Positions 45,348 through 54,626 of a stretch of 56,234 nucleotides of DNA are shown here, one piece after another; position 1 is the stretch's first letter; every line of letters begins with the position of its first letter. Under the pieces are notes generated by a model. That model was not told the origin of the DNA. It ran no database searches and saw only the letters and a program-made list of their open reading frames with translations. Made by a program: the position numbers and the translations under genes. The DNA is from Bacteriovoracaceae bacterium. Lineage in GTDB: Bacteria; Bdellovibrionota; Bacteriovoracia; Bacteriovoracales; Bacteriovoracaceae. Where the stretch lies: contig JAOHMI010000010.1 in the NCBI GenBank assembly GCA_028101965.1, positions 1-56,234 on the forward strand. The letters are read 5' to 3'.

Positions 45348-45554
45348 GGAAGACCTTCTCATTTTAAACTCAGACTTTCTTCTTCTCTTTTCAGCAGCTT
45401 CAGTTTTTTCTTTAGTTTTCACAGATGGCTTCTTGTACTCGGATCGATTACGATACTCTCGAACTATTCCGTAGTTATCACACAATCTTTTAAATTTTCT
45501 GATTGTTTTCTCTACACCAAATCTCTCATCAACCTTAAGCTTGATATTTTGCAT
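45336..45554 (-). CDS. rpsU: 30S ribosomal protein S21
   Basis: A 72-residue, very basic protein matching S21 (KVDERFGVEKTIRKFKRLCDNYGIV, then SEYKKPSVKTKEK). S21 lies near the anti-Shine-Dalgarno end of 16S rRNA and helps mRNA binding. A near-consensus promoter lies 44-72 bp upstream. It stands alone rather than with dnaG/rpoD. Confidence 0.95.
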   Translation of the reverse strand: MQNIKLKVDERFGVEKTIRKFKRLCDNYGIVREYRNRSEYKKPSVKTKEKTEAAEKRRRKSEFKMRRSSKKI

Positions 45555-45597
45555 AATCTGTAAAACCTTTTTGTCTATTTAAGTAAATAAGGCACTT

Positions 45598-45626
45598 ACA
45601 ATAGATACAGACTCATTTCTTGTCAA
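45598..45626 (-). promoter_or_regulatory. Sigma70 promoter of rpsU
   Basis: On the minus strand TTGACA (complement of 45621-45626) and TATTGT (complement of 45598-45603) are separated by exactly 17 bp. Predicted start of transcription is near 45591, giving a leader of about 37 nt. Confidence 0.8.
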
Positions 45627-45671
45627 AAGCTTTTTTGGACAAAAGAGTTTTTTTCGCAGTATGATAGAAGT

Positions 45672-46292
45672 ATGATTAGCTACGTATTTGAGCACTCAAT
45701 TGACCAAAGAGTCCTAGACTCGGCATGTAACCTACTGAAAAAAGGGTGTTTACTATGCTTTCCCACTGATACATCCTGGATTATCGTGTGCGACCCCACA
45801 ATTAAGGAAGCAATTACTAAATTCTATTCACTCAAAAGTGAAGATAAAACGAAGCATTACTCTTTATTATGCAACTCTATTTCCATGGCCTCAGAAGTGG
45901 CATTTGTCGATGATAAGCACTTTAAAGTAATTAAAAAGAACATTCCCGGGCACTTCACTTTCATTCTAGAGGCTCAAAAATCAGTTAGGAAATACATAAA
46001 AGCCTCTAAGACTGACCGTGAAATTGGTCTAAGATTTCCCCCTGGTCTAATTGTTACCAAGTTAATCGAATCCTATGAAAAGCCTTTAATTAGCACTAAC
46101 CTCACTCATGAACTTCTCAAATTAGAGAAAGATCAATTAATTTACCCTCTCCTCATAGAAGATTGTTTAGGTCATTTAATTTCAATGATAATTGATCCAG
46201 GAGAAGTTAATTTTGTCGGTCCATCAACAATAGTTAGTTTAATGGGACAAATCCCAGAGATCTTACGCCAGGGAGCTGGCCAACTCAAATAA
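45672..46292 (+). CDS. yciO: YciO-type Sua5/YrdC-family protein
   Basis: A 206-residue protein of the Sua5/YrdC family. The motif KGCLLCFPTDTSW starts the fold; the pattern HYSLLCNSISMASEVAFVDD and then KNIPGHFTFILEA, with EIGLRFPPG later, is YciO-like rather than TsaC-like. TsaC makes threonylcarbamoyl-AMP for tRNA t6A; YciO is a paralogue with unclear role. Thus t6A activity is possible but not shown. The gene ends 2 bp from the converging outer-membrane gene. Confidence 0.82.
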   Translation: MISYVFEHSIDQRVLDSACNLLKKGCLLCFPTDTSWIIVCDPTIKEAITKFYSLKSEDKTKHYSLLCNSISMASEVAFVDDKHFKVIKKNIPGHFTFILEAQKSVRKYIKASKTDREIGLRFPPGLIVTKLIESYEKPLISTNLTHELLKLEKDQLIYPLLIEDCLGHLISMIIDPGEVNFVGPSTIVSLMGQIPEILRQGAGQLK

Positions 46293-46307
46293 GCTCACTT
46301 ATTTTTT
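46287..46307 (+). terminator. Hairpin terminator at the yciO 3' end
   Basis: AAATAAG (46287-46293) and CTTATTT (46298-46304) pair with a 4-nt loop, and a run of six T (46302-46307) follows. It overlaps the stop codons of both converging genes. AT-rich stem, so moderate. Confidence 0.45.
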
Positions 46308-47800
46308 CCTCCCCCAAAATGAACGCTAATTTTAAGTTGATGATAAGGTAAAGCCCTTGGTGATGTCTGACCTAAATACTTGGTTGCTCGACCATCATAC
46401 TGTGATTGAACTGTTGAGAATCGATCTGGAGAATTAAATAAAACACGCTCTCCTGTAGGGGAACTCATAATGTTATAGTCTGGTTGGTAAGGTTTTGTGC
46501 TTAAAAAATAGTACATTCCATAATTTAGAGAAACTCTTTTAGTGATATTAAGATCTACTTCAAACCCAATTCTTTTTGAAACCAGCTCTTCTGTGCTGAA
46601 AATTTTGTCATCATCCGTGATCCCAAAAAGAGATGTCGCTTTTACCTGTAAATGATTTTCAAACAGTGGTAATCCTAAATTAAACTCAAGAGATGCATAA
46701 CGATCACTTTCGTGAGTTCCCAATCCTAAGTTAAAAACAGACTCAATAAAAAACTTCTTAATTAAAGCAAATATTGCTCTCCCACCAAGCTCTATCTTAG
46801 GGTGAATTTGCCGATCAATATTTTGTCCGATGTAATGGAATTCAGTTTGATCACCAATGCTATGAAACATTTCTTGCCAGCGAGTTGCCCCCCAAATTAT
46901 AGAATGATTTTTATAATCGATTATACTCATTCCAGCTTCAATCGATCCCTCTAAAGTGTGAAGGAAAATTGGAAAAAATTTTTCTGGGTTTTCTAAATTC
47001 CATAAACGAGAGAAATGAAAAAGTAATTGAGTTTTATTACTAAAATATTGGCTTGTATCCTCTTCCTCAATATCTCCGTACGTATAGTATCGCCCAATAG
47101 GTCGATACGTATCTTCCCCCGTAATTAAATAAGGTTCTACCGGGTGATAAGTACCATCAGGCATCAGCTGATATCGATAAACAATATCTCCTTCTTTTGT
47201 CCCATCATCTGCAATCAAATCATCTAGTGAATTAAATTTTTCTCGGTTATTAGAAAGAAAGAAGGAAAAATTATCATTAGAAACTGTAACCTTACTTCCC
47301 CCATAAAACTCAACTTCGATCATCTCATTTTGGGTCTCTTTATAATAATCAAAATCATGATAAGGCATAGAAGAGTGAGCGACGAGATCACCATATTCAC
47401 TATTAACCCAATATCTTTTGAAAGAACCCCTTGGTAGAGTAAACTCGGACATTTTAATCTTTCCACCAATTTGCCTATTAGAGTCTAATGAAACTTTAAA
47501 TTCCAACATTTGATCAAAAGTAAATAAAAAATCTGAACTAACAAAATCTTTTAAATCGTCACGAACTGTGCTTTCTTGAATCTTAAAAATATTATCATTG
47601 CGAAAGAAAAAACTGATATGGAGTTTTCCTTTACGACAAGGAAGTTTATACAATTGGCAAAAACTTTGAAAAACTTTTTCCGATTTCCAAAAATTAGTAA
47701 CCAAATCAGAATCTGTACTATTTAAATGTTCTTGCTTTTTTAGACCCTGCGAATATGCCCCAATCTGAATCAGCATTATGATTATAAACTTGCGCCCCAT
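46295..47800 (-). CDS. Probable outer-membrane beta-barrel protein
   Basis: A 501-residue protein with a short signal-like N-terminus (IIIMLIQIGAYSQ). The C-terminal half alternates hydrophobic and polar residues in strands (FNLGLGTHESDRYASLEFNLG, VDLNITKRVSLNYGMYYF), as in outer-membrane barrels, and ends near LKISVHFGGGKNK, without a terminal Phe. It resembles no family I can name. Upstream there is no clear ribosome site before ATG 47800. Confidence 0.6.
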   Translation of the reverse strand: MGRKFIIIMLIQIGAYSQGLKKQEHLNSTDSDLVTNFWKSEKVFQSFCQLYKLPCRKGKLHISFFFRNDNIFKIQESTVRDDLKDFVSSDFLFTFDQMLEFKVSLDSNRQIGGKIKMSEFTLPRGSFKRYWVNSEYGDLVAHSSMPYHDFDYYKETQNEMIEVEFYGGSKVTVSNDNFSFFLSNNREKFNSLDDLIADDGTKEGDIVYRYQLMPDGTYHPVEPYLITGEDTYRPIGRYYTYGDIEEEDTSQYFSNKTQLLFHFSRLWNLENPEKFFPIFLHTLEGSIEAGMSIIDYKNHSIIWGATRWQEMFHSIGDQTEFHYIGQNIDRQIHPKIELGGRAIFALIKKFFIESVFNLGLGTHESDRYASLEFNLGLPLFENHLQVKATSLFGITDDDKIFSTEELVSKRIGFEVDLNITKRVSLNYGMYYFLSTKPYQPDYNIMSSPTGERVLFNSPDRFSTVQSQYDGRATKYLGQTSPRALPYHQLKISVHFGGGKNK

Positions 47801-47912
47801 AAAAAAACGCTAGCATTAGATCAAAAAGTTAAAAGTAAGCTTAAGCTACGTTGAAAAAATTCCCTGATTAACCCAAATGCATGGTCTATTCCTTACATAT
47901 AGCCAATCAAAG

Positions 47913-47931
47913 AAAAACTGTAGATTACAGT
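47913..47931 (-). terminator. Weak terminator after the E2 gene
   Basis: ACTGTA (47917-47922) and TACAGT (47926-47931) form a 6-bp stem with a 3-nt loop on the minus strand, followed by TTTT. It overlaps the E2 stop codon at 47925. Confidence 0.4.
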
Positions 47932-49223
47932 AATTCTTGAGGGTTCATACTTTCTAAGTGTTTTTTTACTGAATCGAGAAAACGTCCACCAAGTTCACCA
48001 TCAATCACTCGATGATCGTAGGTATGAGTTCCATACATCATATGCCGAATAGCAATCGCATCTTCATTTGTAATCATCACTCTTTTCTTGATAACACCAG
48101 AAGCAAAAATTCCAATTTGAGGTTGAAGAATAATTGGTGTAGCAAACAGAGTTCCAAAGCTACCTACGTTGGTAAAAGTATATGTTCCGCCCGTAAGGTC
48201 GGCCATCGTGAGTTTTTTACTTCTTGCTTTTAAAGCTAACTCATTAACCCGGCGGCATAACCCAAGAAGATTTAAGTTATCAGCTTGATGAATTATAGGG
48301 ACGACTAAGCCATTTCCTGGGACGGCCACAGCACATCCAATATTGATTTCTTTTTTAATCACTAAATTATCACCATCCACAGAAGCATTTACTTTAGGAA
48401 AATCTTTAAGTGCTTGGATAAGAGCATAAATAATAAAGTGAGTATAAGTTAGCTTAAATCCCTCTTGCTTGAAAAAATCATCTTTAATATTTTCTCTGTA
48501 TTTTACAAGATTGGTCATATCAATTTCATCCACGGAGTTAACATGTGGTGAAGTTAAGTTTGATTCAACCATATTCCGAGCAATGGCTTTTCTCATATTA
48601 TCCATTGGTTCAATAATGACATTATTTGCATCAAAATCTAATGGAGCTGGCGTTGGAGCTGGAGCTGCAGGTCGAGTTGTGGTTGTCGCCGAACGTGTCG
48701 TTGTTCCGCTTCCACGAGTCTTAAGATAATTTTCAAAATCTGCTTTATTCACTCGTCCACCAAGACCAGAACCTTTAATCGTATTTAACTCTGATACACT
48801 TATATTATTTTCTTGAGCTAATTTTTTTACCAAAGGAGTGTAGAATCTTTCAGATGAAGACCAATCATTCGAGCCATATTCAACCGCTGCGGCCGCAGAA
48901 GATTCCACCGGTGAATTTGCGACAGGAGTTGACTCTTCTGATTTAGGAGAAGGTGTTGAACTGGAAGAAACCTCTGCATTCACATCTTCATCGATGTAAG
49001 CAACTACTGTATCCACAGGTACTGTTTCACCTTCAGGAAAAAGAACTTCCACTATTTTTCCTTCAAAGGCTGAAGGTATCTCAGATTCAACTTTATCAGT
49101 TGAAATTTCAAAAAGTATTTCATCTAATTCAACTACATCTCCAACTGTTTTATTCCACTTTGTAATGGTTCCTGTAGTAATTGACTCTCCCATTTGAGGC
49201 ATTATAACTTCTCGTCGGGCCAT
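47925..49223 (-). CDS. 2-Oxoacid dehydrogenase E2 component (dihydrolipoamide acyltransferase)
   Basis: A 432-residue E2 enzyme. Lipoyl domain at residues 1-78 with the lipoylated Lys in STDKVESEIPS; peripheral-subunit-binding domain at about 128-170 (FYTPLVKKLAQENNISVSEL, then GLGGRVNKADF); a Thr/Ala/Pro-rich linker; catalytic domain from about 195, with active site HRVIDG near 405. The lipoyl sequence is of the SucB/branched-chain type rather than pyruvate type. The E3 gene lies 42 nt upstream; E1 is not in the window, so the substrate is undecided. Confidence 0.92.
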   Translation of the reverse strand: MARREVIMPQMGESITTGTITKWNKTVGDVVELDEILFEISTDKVESEIPSAFEGKIVEVLFPEGETVPVDTVVAYIDEDVNAEVSSSSTPSPKSEESTPVANSPVESSAAAAVEYGSNDWSSSERFYTPLVKKLAQENNISVSELNTIKGSGLGGRVNKADFENYLKTRGSGTTTRSATTTTRPAAPAPTPAPLDFDANNVIIEPMDNMRKAIARNMVESNLTSPHVNSVDEIDMTNLVKYRENIKDDFFKQEGFKLTYTHFIIYALIQALKDFPKVNASVDGDNLVIKKEINIGCAVAVPGNGLVVPIIHQADNLNLLGLCRRVNELALKARSKKLTMADLTGGTYTFTNVGSFGTLFATPIILQPQIGIFASGVIKKRVMITNEDAIAIRHMMYGTHTYDHRVIDGELGGRFLDSVKKHLESMNPQELL

Positions 49224-49265
49224 GATTTATTCTCCTAAATAATTGTGTGTACTTTTAAATTATCC

Positions 49266-50660
49266 TTAAAAATTCAAAGTCCTTCCATGCGCGGCAAGCA
49301 CTGCTTCGGCTAGAAATTCTCCTAGAGTTGGATGCGGATGAATTGTTCCAAAAATCTCTTCGTCCACTCCCTCCATCGTTTTAAATAAGGTATACTCGTG
49401 AATTAGTTCCGTTGCAACGGTCCCTATAATATGTGCTCCTAGCATCTCACCATTTTTACCAATCAAAGTTTTAATAAATCCGACTGATTCATTTGAAGCT
49501 ATAGCCTTTCCATTCGCTGAGAAAGGAATCTTTCCAACCTTGAAATCTAGACCTAATTCCTTGGCTTTCTTTTCAGTTAAGCCAACACTTGCCACTTGAG
49601 GCTGACAATAGGTGCAAGCAGGAATATTAAGTGGATCTATTGGATGCGGCTTTTTATCAGATAAATGTTCAGCCGCAATAATTCCTTCATGACTGGCCAC
49701 ATGAGCTAATAGTGGAGGACCAGCAACATCTCCAATTGCATAAATATTTTTCAAATTTGTTTGTTGAAATTCATTTGTCTCAATAAAAGTTCGGTCAACC
49801 TTAATTCCAATTTTTTCCAATCCAAGATTTTCCGTATTACCTTGCATTCCCACTGCGATTAAAACTTTATCACAATCAAATGCTTGTTCTTTACCACCTG
49901 AAACATACTTAACTTGAGTTTTGCCATTACTTGATTCAGCAGAAACTTTTTCTACACCTAAGAAAAACTTTATTCCATATTTTTTATAAGCTCTTTCAAT
50001 TTCTTTCGAAACATCTTCATCTTCAAGTGGAAGTAAGTTTTTCTGCAATTCAAAGATCTGCACTTCGACTCCAAAGCTGCTCCAAAAGTAAGCAAACTCC
50101 ATTCCAATAGCGCCGGCTCCAATAATTCCAATTTTATTAGGCAGAGTTTCTAATTTAACTGCTTCCCAAGCTCCCAATAAATTTTCTCCATCGTGCACTA
50201 AACCGGGGAACTGACGATAGTTTGCTCCAGTAGCAATGATAAACTTCTTTGCCGTTATATTTTGTGTAGATTTTTGGGTTGGATGATTAATTTTAATTTC
50301 ATTTGCACTTATAAATTCTGCTGATCCATCGATAACAGTAATTTTATTTTTTTTCATCAAGTAGCCAACGCCCTTAGATATTTTACTAGCGATTTGATTA
50401 GCTCGTTTCACGGCAACGGTTCCGTCCAAGTCCTTCAATTCAACATTTATACCTAATGAAGATAATTGCTTAACTTCGTGAACACTATGTGCACTTTTAA
50501 GTAAAGCTTTTGTTGGAATACAGCCTTTATTCAAACAAACACCACCCAAGTGTTCTTTTTCCACTAAAGCAACTTTTTTGCCCAACTGTGAAGCTCGTAT
50601 TGCTGCGATATAACCACCTGGTCCACCGCCAATAACAACAACATCAAATTCTTGTGACAT
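49266..50660 (-). CDS. lpdA: Dihydrolipoyl dehydrogenase (E3)
   Basis: A 464-residue flavoprotein that reoxidises dihydrolipoyl groups with NAD+. It shows the FAD motif (VVIGGGPGGYIAAIRASQLG), the redox disulfide GGVCLNKGCIPTK, the NAD-binding GIIGAGAIGMEFAYFW, and the C-terminal HIIGTVATELIHEY with the HPHPTLGE active-site His. It precedes the E2 gene in one transcript. The length fits the family. Confidence 0.97.
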   Translation of the reverse strand: MSQEFDVVVIGGGPGGYIAAIRASQLGKKVALVEKEHLGGVCLNKGCIPTKALLKSAHSVHEVKQLSSLGINVELKDLDGTVAVKRANQIASKISKGVGYLMKKNKITVIDGSAEFISANEIKINHPTQKSTQNITAKKFIIATGANYRQFPGLVHDGENLLGAWEAVKLETLPNKIGIIGAGAIGMEFAYFWSSFGVEVQIFELQKNLLPLEDEDVSKEIERAYKKYGIKFFLGVEKVSAESSNGKTQVKYVSGGKEQAFDCDKVLIAVGMQGNTENLGLEKIGIKVDRTFIETNEFQQTNLKNIYAIGDVAGPPLLAHVASHEGIIAAEHLSDKKPHPIDPLNIPACTYCQPQVASVGLTEKKAKELGLDFKVGKIPFSANGKAIASNESVGFIKTLIGKNGEMLGAHIIGTVATELIHEYTLFKTMEGVDEEIFGTIHPHPTLGEFLAEAVLAAHGRTLNF

Positions 50661-50812
50661 ACATATCCTTCAAAATAGTATTTATAATTTAGGTAATAAA
50701 ATCTGTCTTAAAATAAAAATCACATTATTCAATAGATAAATAATATAGGCCATGAATTAATTGAACTATTTTGATATTCTCTTATAAAATTTTATGGTAT
50801 TTCCAAGAGCGA

Positions 50813-51805
50813 ATGCGCAGATTATCCGATGAATTTTTACAGAGTTCTTTCTCCCATGAAGAGATTGACCTATGCCTCACCTACTTCCCAAAGGGATTAG
50901 TAGGGGTTGATGTGGAGACAACGGGATTATCCGCACCTTTTCATGAAATTATTGAATTTGGTGCGGTCAAAATTACCTCAGAAGGCAAAATTGAAAGTTG
51001 GCAAGAACTCGTCAAGCCAGTGACGACCTCTCCTGAGCAAACTTTTGAGTTTCATAAAATATCTTCTGAAATGCTTCAGGATGCAGGTCAAGTTAATATA
51101 GTCTTACCTAAGTTTCTTGAATTTCTAGGAACATCTTCTGTTTGCGCCCATAATGCACAATATGATGTGGGTTTTATTAGCTCAGATATTATTCATCAAA
51201 ATGTTCAAAATATTATGAATGATGTGTATGACACTATAAAGCTGGCTAAAAATGTGTGGCCAGCGGGAAAAAAAGAAGCGAGTCCCGATCGACCGCAAAA
51301 TTTTAAACTATCCACCTTGGCCAGTTTTTTCTCCATAGATTTCACTCACCATATCGCTCATGAAGATGCATTTATTTGTCTAAAAATACTATTAAAGATG
51401 CTAAAGATTCTCAATAAAGAGAAAGACTTAAGTAAAAGTGCGCGCCAAAAACTAAAAAGCCAATTTTTTTATGCTCGCTTTAATGATTTTGAAAAAATAA
51501 AAAAGTCCATGTTAACAGGAACGAAGAATGAAAAAATTCAAAAACTAATTGGACGAATCAATGAAAAAGGCAATTTAACCATAGTTTATAAAGGTGGTAG
51601 TCTTCGAAATTTAAGAAGACCTGTCACTCCTCTAAGTATTTTAGAAACTCCTCAGGGAAGAATTCTTTATGCCAAATGCCTAGTTACTAACTTTAATAAA
51701 AACTTTATGCTAAAAAAAATTACGCAAATAAGAGACTTGGATGAAGAAGAAGAGCTCGATTACTTAATTTCCACTTTAAAAAAAGAATTAGAAAAAAATG
51801 ACTAA
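50813..51805 (+). CDS. DEDDh exonuclease with WYL-like C-terminal domain
   Basis: A 330-residue protein if started at ATG 50813 (the ribosome site is weak; TTG 50771 is in frame). Residues about 28-190 form an exonuclease domain of the DNA polymerase III epsilon type: DVETTGL with Asp33/Glu35, CAHNAQYDVGFI, and HIAHEDA, giving the DEDDh residues. The rest includes a helical part and a segment resembling a WYL domain (VTPLSILETPQGRILYAKC, then MLKKITQIRDL). WYL domains bind nucleic acid or nucleotides and regulate partner activities. The combination is uncommon. The next gene overlaps by 8 nt. Confidence 0.7.
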   Translation: MRRLSDEFLQSSFSHEEIDLCLTYFPKGLVGVDVETTGLSAPFHEIIEFGAVKITSEGKIESWQELVKPVTTSPEQTFEFHKISSEMLQDAGQVNIVLPKFLEFLGTSSVCAHNAQYDVGFISSDIIHQNVQNIMNDVYDTIKLAKNVWPAGKKEASPDRPQNFKLSTLASFFSIDFTHHIAHEDAFICLKILLKMLKILNKEKDLSKSARQKLKSQFFYARFNDFEKIKKSMLTGTKNEKIQKLIGRINEKGNLTIVYKGGSLRNLRRPVTPLSILETPQGRILYAKCLVTNFNKNFMLKKITQIRDLDEEEELDYLISTLKKELEKND

Positions 51806-52022
51806 AAAGTCTGTGGTGAGAATCACTCACACCTTAATATTTATCTTACATATTGGCCTTTTAGGTTGGATATTCTATGTTCTTAAGAATGGTGGCAATT
51901 TTTCTATTGAGAAATCCTTAACCCACTTTCTTGGAATGAGCTTATTTGGAGGACTCCTTATAACTGGCAGCGCTAAAGTGATTAAAAGACTTAATGATAA
52001 TAATTATTATGTGAAAGAATAA
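51798..52022 (+). CDS. Small two-span membrane protein
   Basis: A 74-residue protein with two membrane spans (about residues 9-30 and 44-60). It overlaps the exonuclease gene by 8 nt and epmB by one base (TAATG), so all three are translationally linked. Not recognised. Confidence 0.6.
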   Translation: MTKKSVVRITHTLIFILHIGLLGWIFYVLKNGGNFSIEKSLTHFLGMSLFGGLLITGSAKVIKRLNDNNYYVKE

Positions 52023-53020
52023 TGGAAGATTTTCTTAAGGATCTCAAACATTCTATTCGCGATCCCTCTTCAATCCTAAATCAAATTAATAATCAATCCA
52101 TTGGTTTTCCAGAACAGTTAATAACGACTAAAAATCATTCTTTCCCTCTTCTTGTACCCCATAGTTTTTTTCAGAGGTTAGACAGAGATAAAGCTCCACT
52201 AGAAGTTTGGAATCAATACCTTATTCATGAAAAAGAATTCAAACATGATAAGGGGATGATTGACCCTATAAACGATGAAGGTTTCTTAGCAGCTCCTCAA
52301 ATTATTCATCGATACCACAATCGAGTTTTATTTTTATTAAATTCAAATTGTCCTATTCATTGTCGTTATTGCTTTAGAAAGAATGAATTTTCTCAAAAGA
52401 AATCACTTTTTGGTAAAAACTTTAGTCAAAGCTTAGATTACTTGTATGAACACACTGAGATTGAAGAATTAATTTTCACTGGAGGTGACCCCTTAATGGT
52501 GGATAATGCTACTATCGAAAATTATTTAAATGAATTTCAAAAAATTCCCCATCTAAAATATATTCGGTTTCATACTCGCGTTCCTGTCATTACTCCCTCA
52601 CGGATTAATAATGATTTTATAAATTTAATAAGTAATAATTCAAATAAGTTTCATAAAATAATAATTTGTTTGCATGTTAATCATGCCTGGGAATTAAAAA
52701 ACTCTCTTGTTGAGGAAACTATAAAGAAATTAACTCAAATCAATAATTGTGAACTCCTTTCCCAGTCTGTATTACTCAAAAATGTTAATAATGACCCTCT
52801 CGTTTTAGCAGAGCTATTTCGTACTCTATCAGATTTAAGGATTAATCCTTACTATCTTCATCATCCCGATCAGGTTAAAGGGGCCATGCATTTTTACCTG
52901 AGCGAACAAATTGGAAATGAAATTTTTCAATCAGTTAGACAGTTAGTTCCTGGATGGATGCTTCCTCGGTACATTAAAGACAATCCAAAAATTTCATCAA
53001 AAGAGCAACTTCAGTACTAA
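52022..53020 (+). CDS. epmB: EF-P (R)-beta-lysylation radical SAM enzyme EpmB
   Basis: A 332-residue radical SAM aminomutase. The cluster cysteines are Cys110, Cys114 and Cys117 (SNCPIHCRYCFRK), and TGGDPL follows. The C-terminal part YYLHHPDQVKGAMHF and LPRYIKDNP matches EpmB rather than the longer lysine 2,3-aminomutase KamA. EpmB turns L-alpha-lysine into (R)-beta-lysine, which EpmA attaches to elongation factor P. Neither epmA nor efp lies in the window. It follows the small membrane gene. Confidence 0.9.
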   Translation: MEDFLKDLKHSIRDPSSILNQINNQSIGFPEQLITTKNHSFPLLVPHSFFQRLDRDKAPLEVWNQYLIHEKEFKHDKGMIDPINDEGFLAAPQIIHRYHNRVLFLLNSNCPIHCRYCFRKNEFSQKKSLFGKNFSQSLDYLYEHTEIEELIFTGGDPLMVDNATIENYLNEFQKIPHLKYIRFHTRVPVITPSRINNDFINLISNNSNKFHKIIICLHVNHAWELKNSLVEETIKKLTQINNCELLSQSVLLKNVNNDPLVLAELFRTLSDLRINPYYLHHPDQVKGAMHFYLSEQIGNEIFQSVRQLVPGWMLPRYIKDNPKISSKEQLQY

Positions 53021-53116
53021 ACTAATTGATTCAACTACAATATAAAAAAAAGACTAAAAGAAAAGGCAGGATTTCTCGATAAGTTTATTATAAACTATTA
53101 ATATTAATGGGTTTTT

Positions 53117-54442
53117 ATGCAAACAATATTAATTGAAGATAACGAAAAACTTTTTAGATTGTACTCAATCAATCTCAACACCTATGCCGGTACAGATGTA
53201 ATCGATAGAAAGTCCGCGCGCGAAGCCATCGAATTGTTAAATATTTTACCGAACATAGATTTAATAATTACTCGAAATAAAATTAAAGAAGAAAATACGG
53301 CCGAAGATATTATCAATTTCTTAAGTTCAAAGAATATAGATATTCCAGTGATCGTCTTAGGTGAAAATAAAAACATTGAAGAACAAGCCATAATTTTTAC
53401 TGAGCCAGTTGCGTGGGAAACAGTTATTAAGAAATCGGCTCAAGTCCTTGGTATTTCTCTTGAAGACCTAAAGAAAAAAATTCGTCCTGAATATGTTCCT
53501 ATAAATATTCGATTCTTTTATGACATCAGTGAAGTGCCCTGTGATATTTATATCCGAATTAAGCAAGGTATAGGTGAGTATCAATTTATAAAAAGAATTC
53601 ATTCAAAAGATGCCTTTGCAAAAGACTTAATTGAAAAATATGAAGAACAAGGTTTGCATGATTTATATGTGGCCAGTGATTATCAACAATACTTTGTAAC
53701 TTTTGTCACCAACCAAATCATTCAAAAGCTAGAGGATGATGATTTAGAAACCAATGAAAGAATCTCTACCACTGCGAATGCTTATGGAATTGTAAATGAT
53801 CAATTAGCAAAAATTGGGTTCGACGAATCAATCGTGCAACTCTCTGACTCTGCGATCAACTCTATGTCAAAAATGATTAAAGAGAAATCTGATTTAGGAA
53901 ATCTACTTAAGATGCTTTTTAGTTCGAAGATTAGTTATGCTTACCAAAGAGCTCACCTTAGGGCAGTTCTAGGGAACTTTATTTTAAGTAAGCAAAATTG
54001 GTATGAAAAAACACTTGTGGATTTAATGAGTTTCGCCAGTTTTTTTGCGGATATCACTCTCAAATCGGAAGCTCAACATAAAATACATTCTCGCGACGAC
54101 TTAGAAAAATACAATTTGTCAGAAGATGAAAAAAATACGGTAATTTATCACGCAAAAAATGCGGCAAATATCTTAAAGTCCCACCCACAATTTAGTGACT
54201 ATTTAGAAATGATCATGCTGCAACAGCATGGCCGTAAAGATGGAATTGGATTCGATAATGATCCTCCTGAGGATCTTTTTCCTGTTTCAAAAGTCTTTAT
54301 CATTGCAGATCACTTTGTTTATTTGATGCTTGACCCTAATGTCCCTAAGGTAAAAAAAGACGTTCTCGATACGCTTTTAGAAGCCTACTCTGGGGAAAGC
54401 TATCATAAACTTATCAAGACCCTTGAATTTAAAATTGAATAG
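53117..54442 (+). CDS. Degenerate receiver fused to a degenerate HD-GYP-like domain
   Basis: A 441-residue protein. Residues 1-115 look like a receiver: the acidic pair Glu7/Asp8 remains, but Arg53 occupies the phosphorylation site (IDLIITRNK) and Glu replaces the conserved Lys (FTEPV). The C-terminal domain (about 275-430) aligns in pattern with HD-GYP: the HD pair is replaced by AD in FASFFADI, a His is in YHAKNAANIL, and HGRKDGIGFDNDPP stands for HxxxDGxGYP. Missing metal ligands make c-di-GMP hydrolysis unlikely; it may bind the nucleotide or act as a scaffold. Confidence 0.65.
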   Translation: MQTILIEDNEKLFRLYSINLNTYAGTDVIDRKSAREAIELLNILPNIDLIITRNKIKEENTAEDIINFLSSKNIDIPVIVLGENKNIEEQAIIFTEPVAWETVIKKSAQVLGISLEDLKKKIRPEYVPINIRFFYDISEVPCDIYIRIKQGIGEYQFIKRIHSKDAFAKDLIEKYEEQGLHDLYVASDYQQYFVTFVTNQIIQKLEDDDLETNERISTTANAYGIVNDQLAKIGFDESIVQLSDSAINSMSKMIKEKSDLGNLLKMLFSSKISYAYQRAHLRAVLGNFILSKQNWYEKTLVDLMSFASFFADITLKSEAQHKIHSRDDLEKYNLSEDEKNTVIYHAKNAANILKSHPQFSDYLEMIMLQQHGRKDGIGFDNDPPEDLFPVSKVFIIADHFVYLMLDPNVPKVKKDVLDTLLEAYSGESYHKLIKTLEFKIE

Positions 54443-54497
54443 TTTTCCAATATTATCCTAATATAAATATTAAAGCTTAAAAGATTTTCCAAGGATA

Positions 54498-54526
54498 TTG
54501 ACAGTTTACCCGATGATGAATAGGAT
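54498..54526 (+). promoter_or_regulatory. Sigma70 promoter of tRNA-Gly
   Basis: TTGACA (54498-54503), 17 bp, then TAGGAT (54521-54526). Transcription would start near 54533, ten bases before the tRNA. Confidence 0.85.
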
Positions 54527-54542
54527 AGGTTTTTCGTTTTGA

Positions 54543-54618
54543 GCGGGTATAGCTCAGTTGGTAGAGCGTCTGCTTGCCATGCAGAAGGTCGCTGGTTCGA
54601 ATCCTGTTGCCCGCTCCA
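54543..54618 (+). tRNA. tRNA-Gly (anticodon GCC)
   Basis: A 76-nt tRNA with encoded CCA. The acceptor stem GCGGGTA/TGCCCGC has one G-T pair, the D loop is AGCTCAGTTGGTAGAGC, the anticodon loop CTTGCCATG presents GCC, and the T loop reads GGTTCGAATCC. Discriminator base is T, before the CCA. Confidence 0.97.
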
Positions 54619-54626
54619 TTTCCTCA

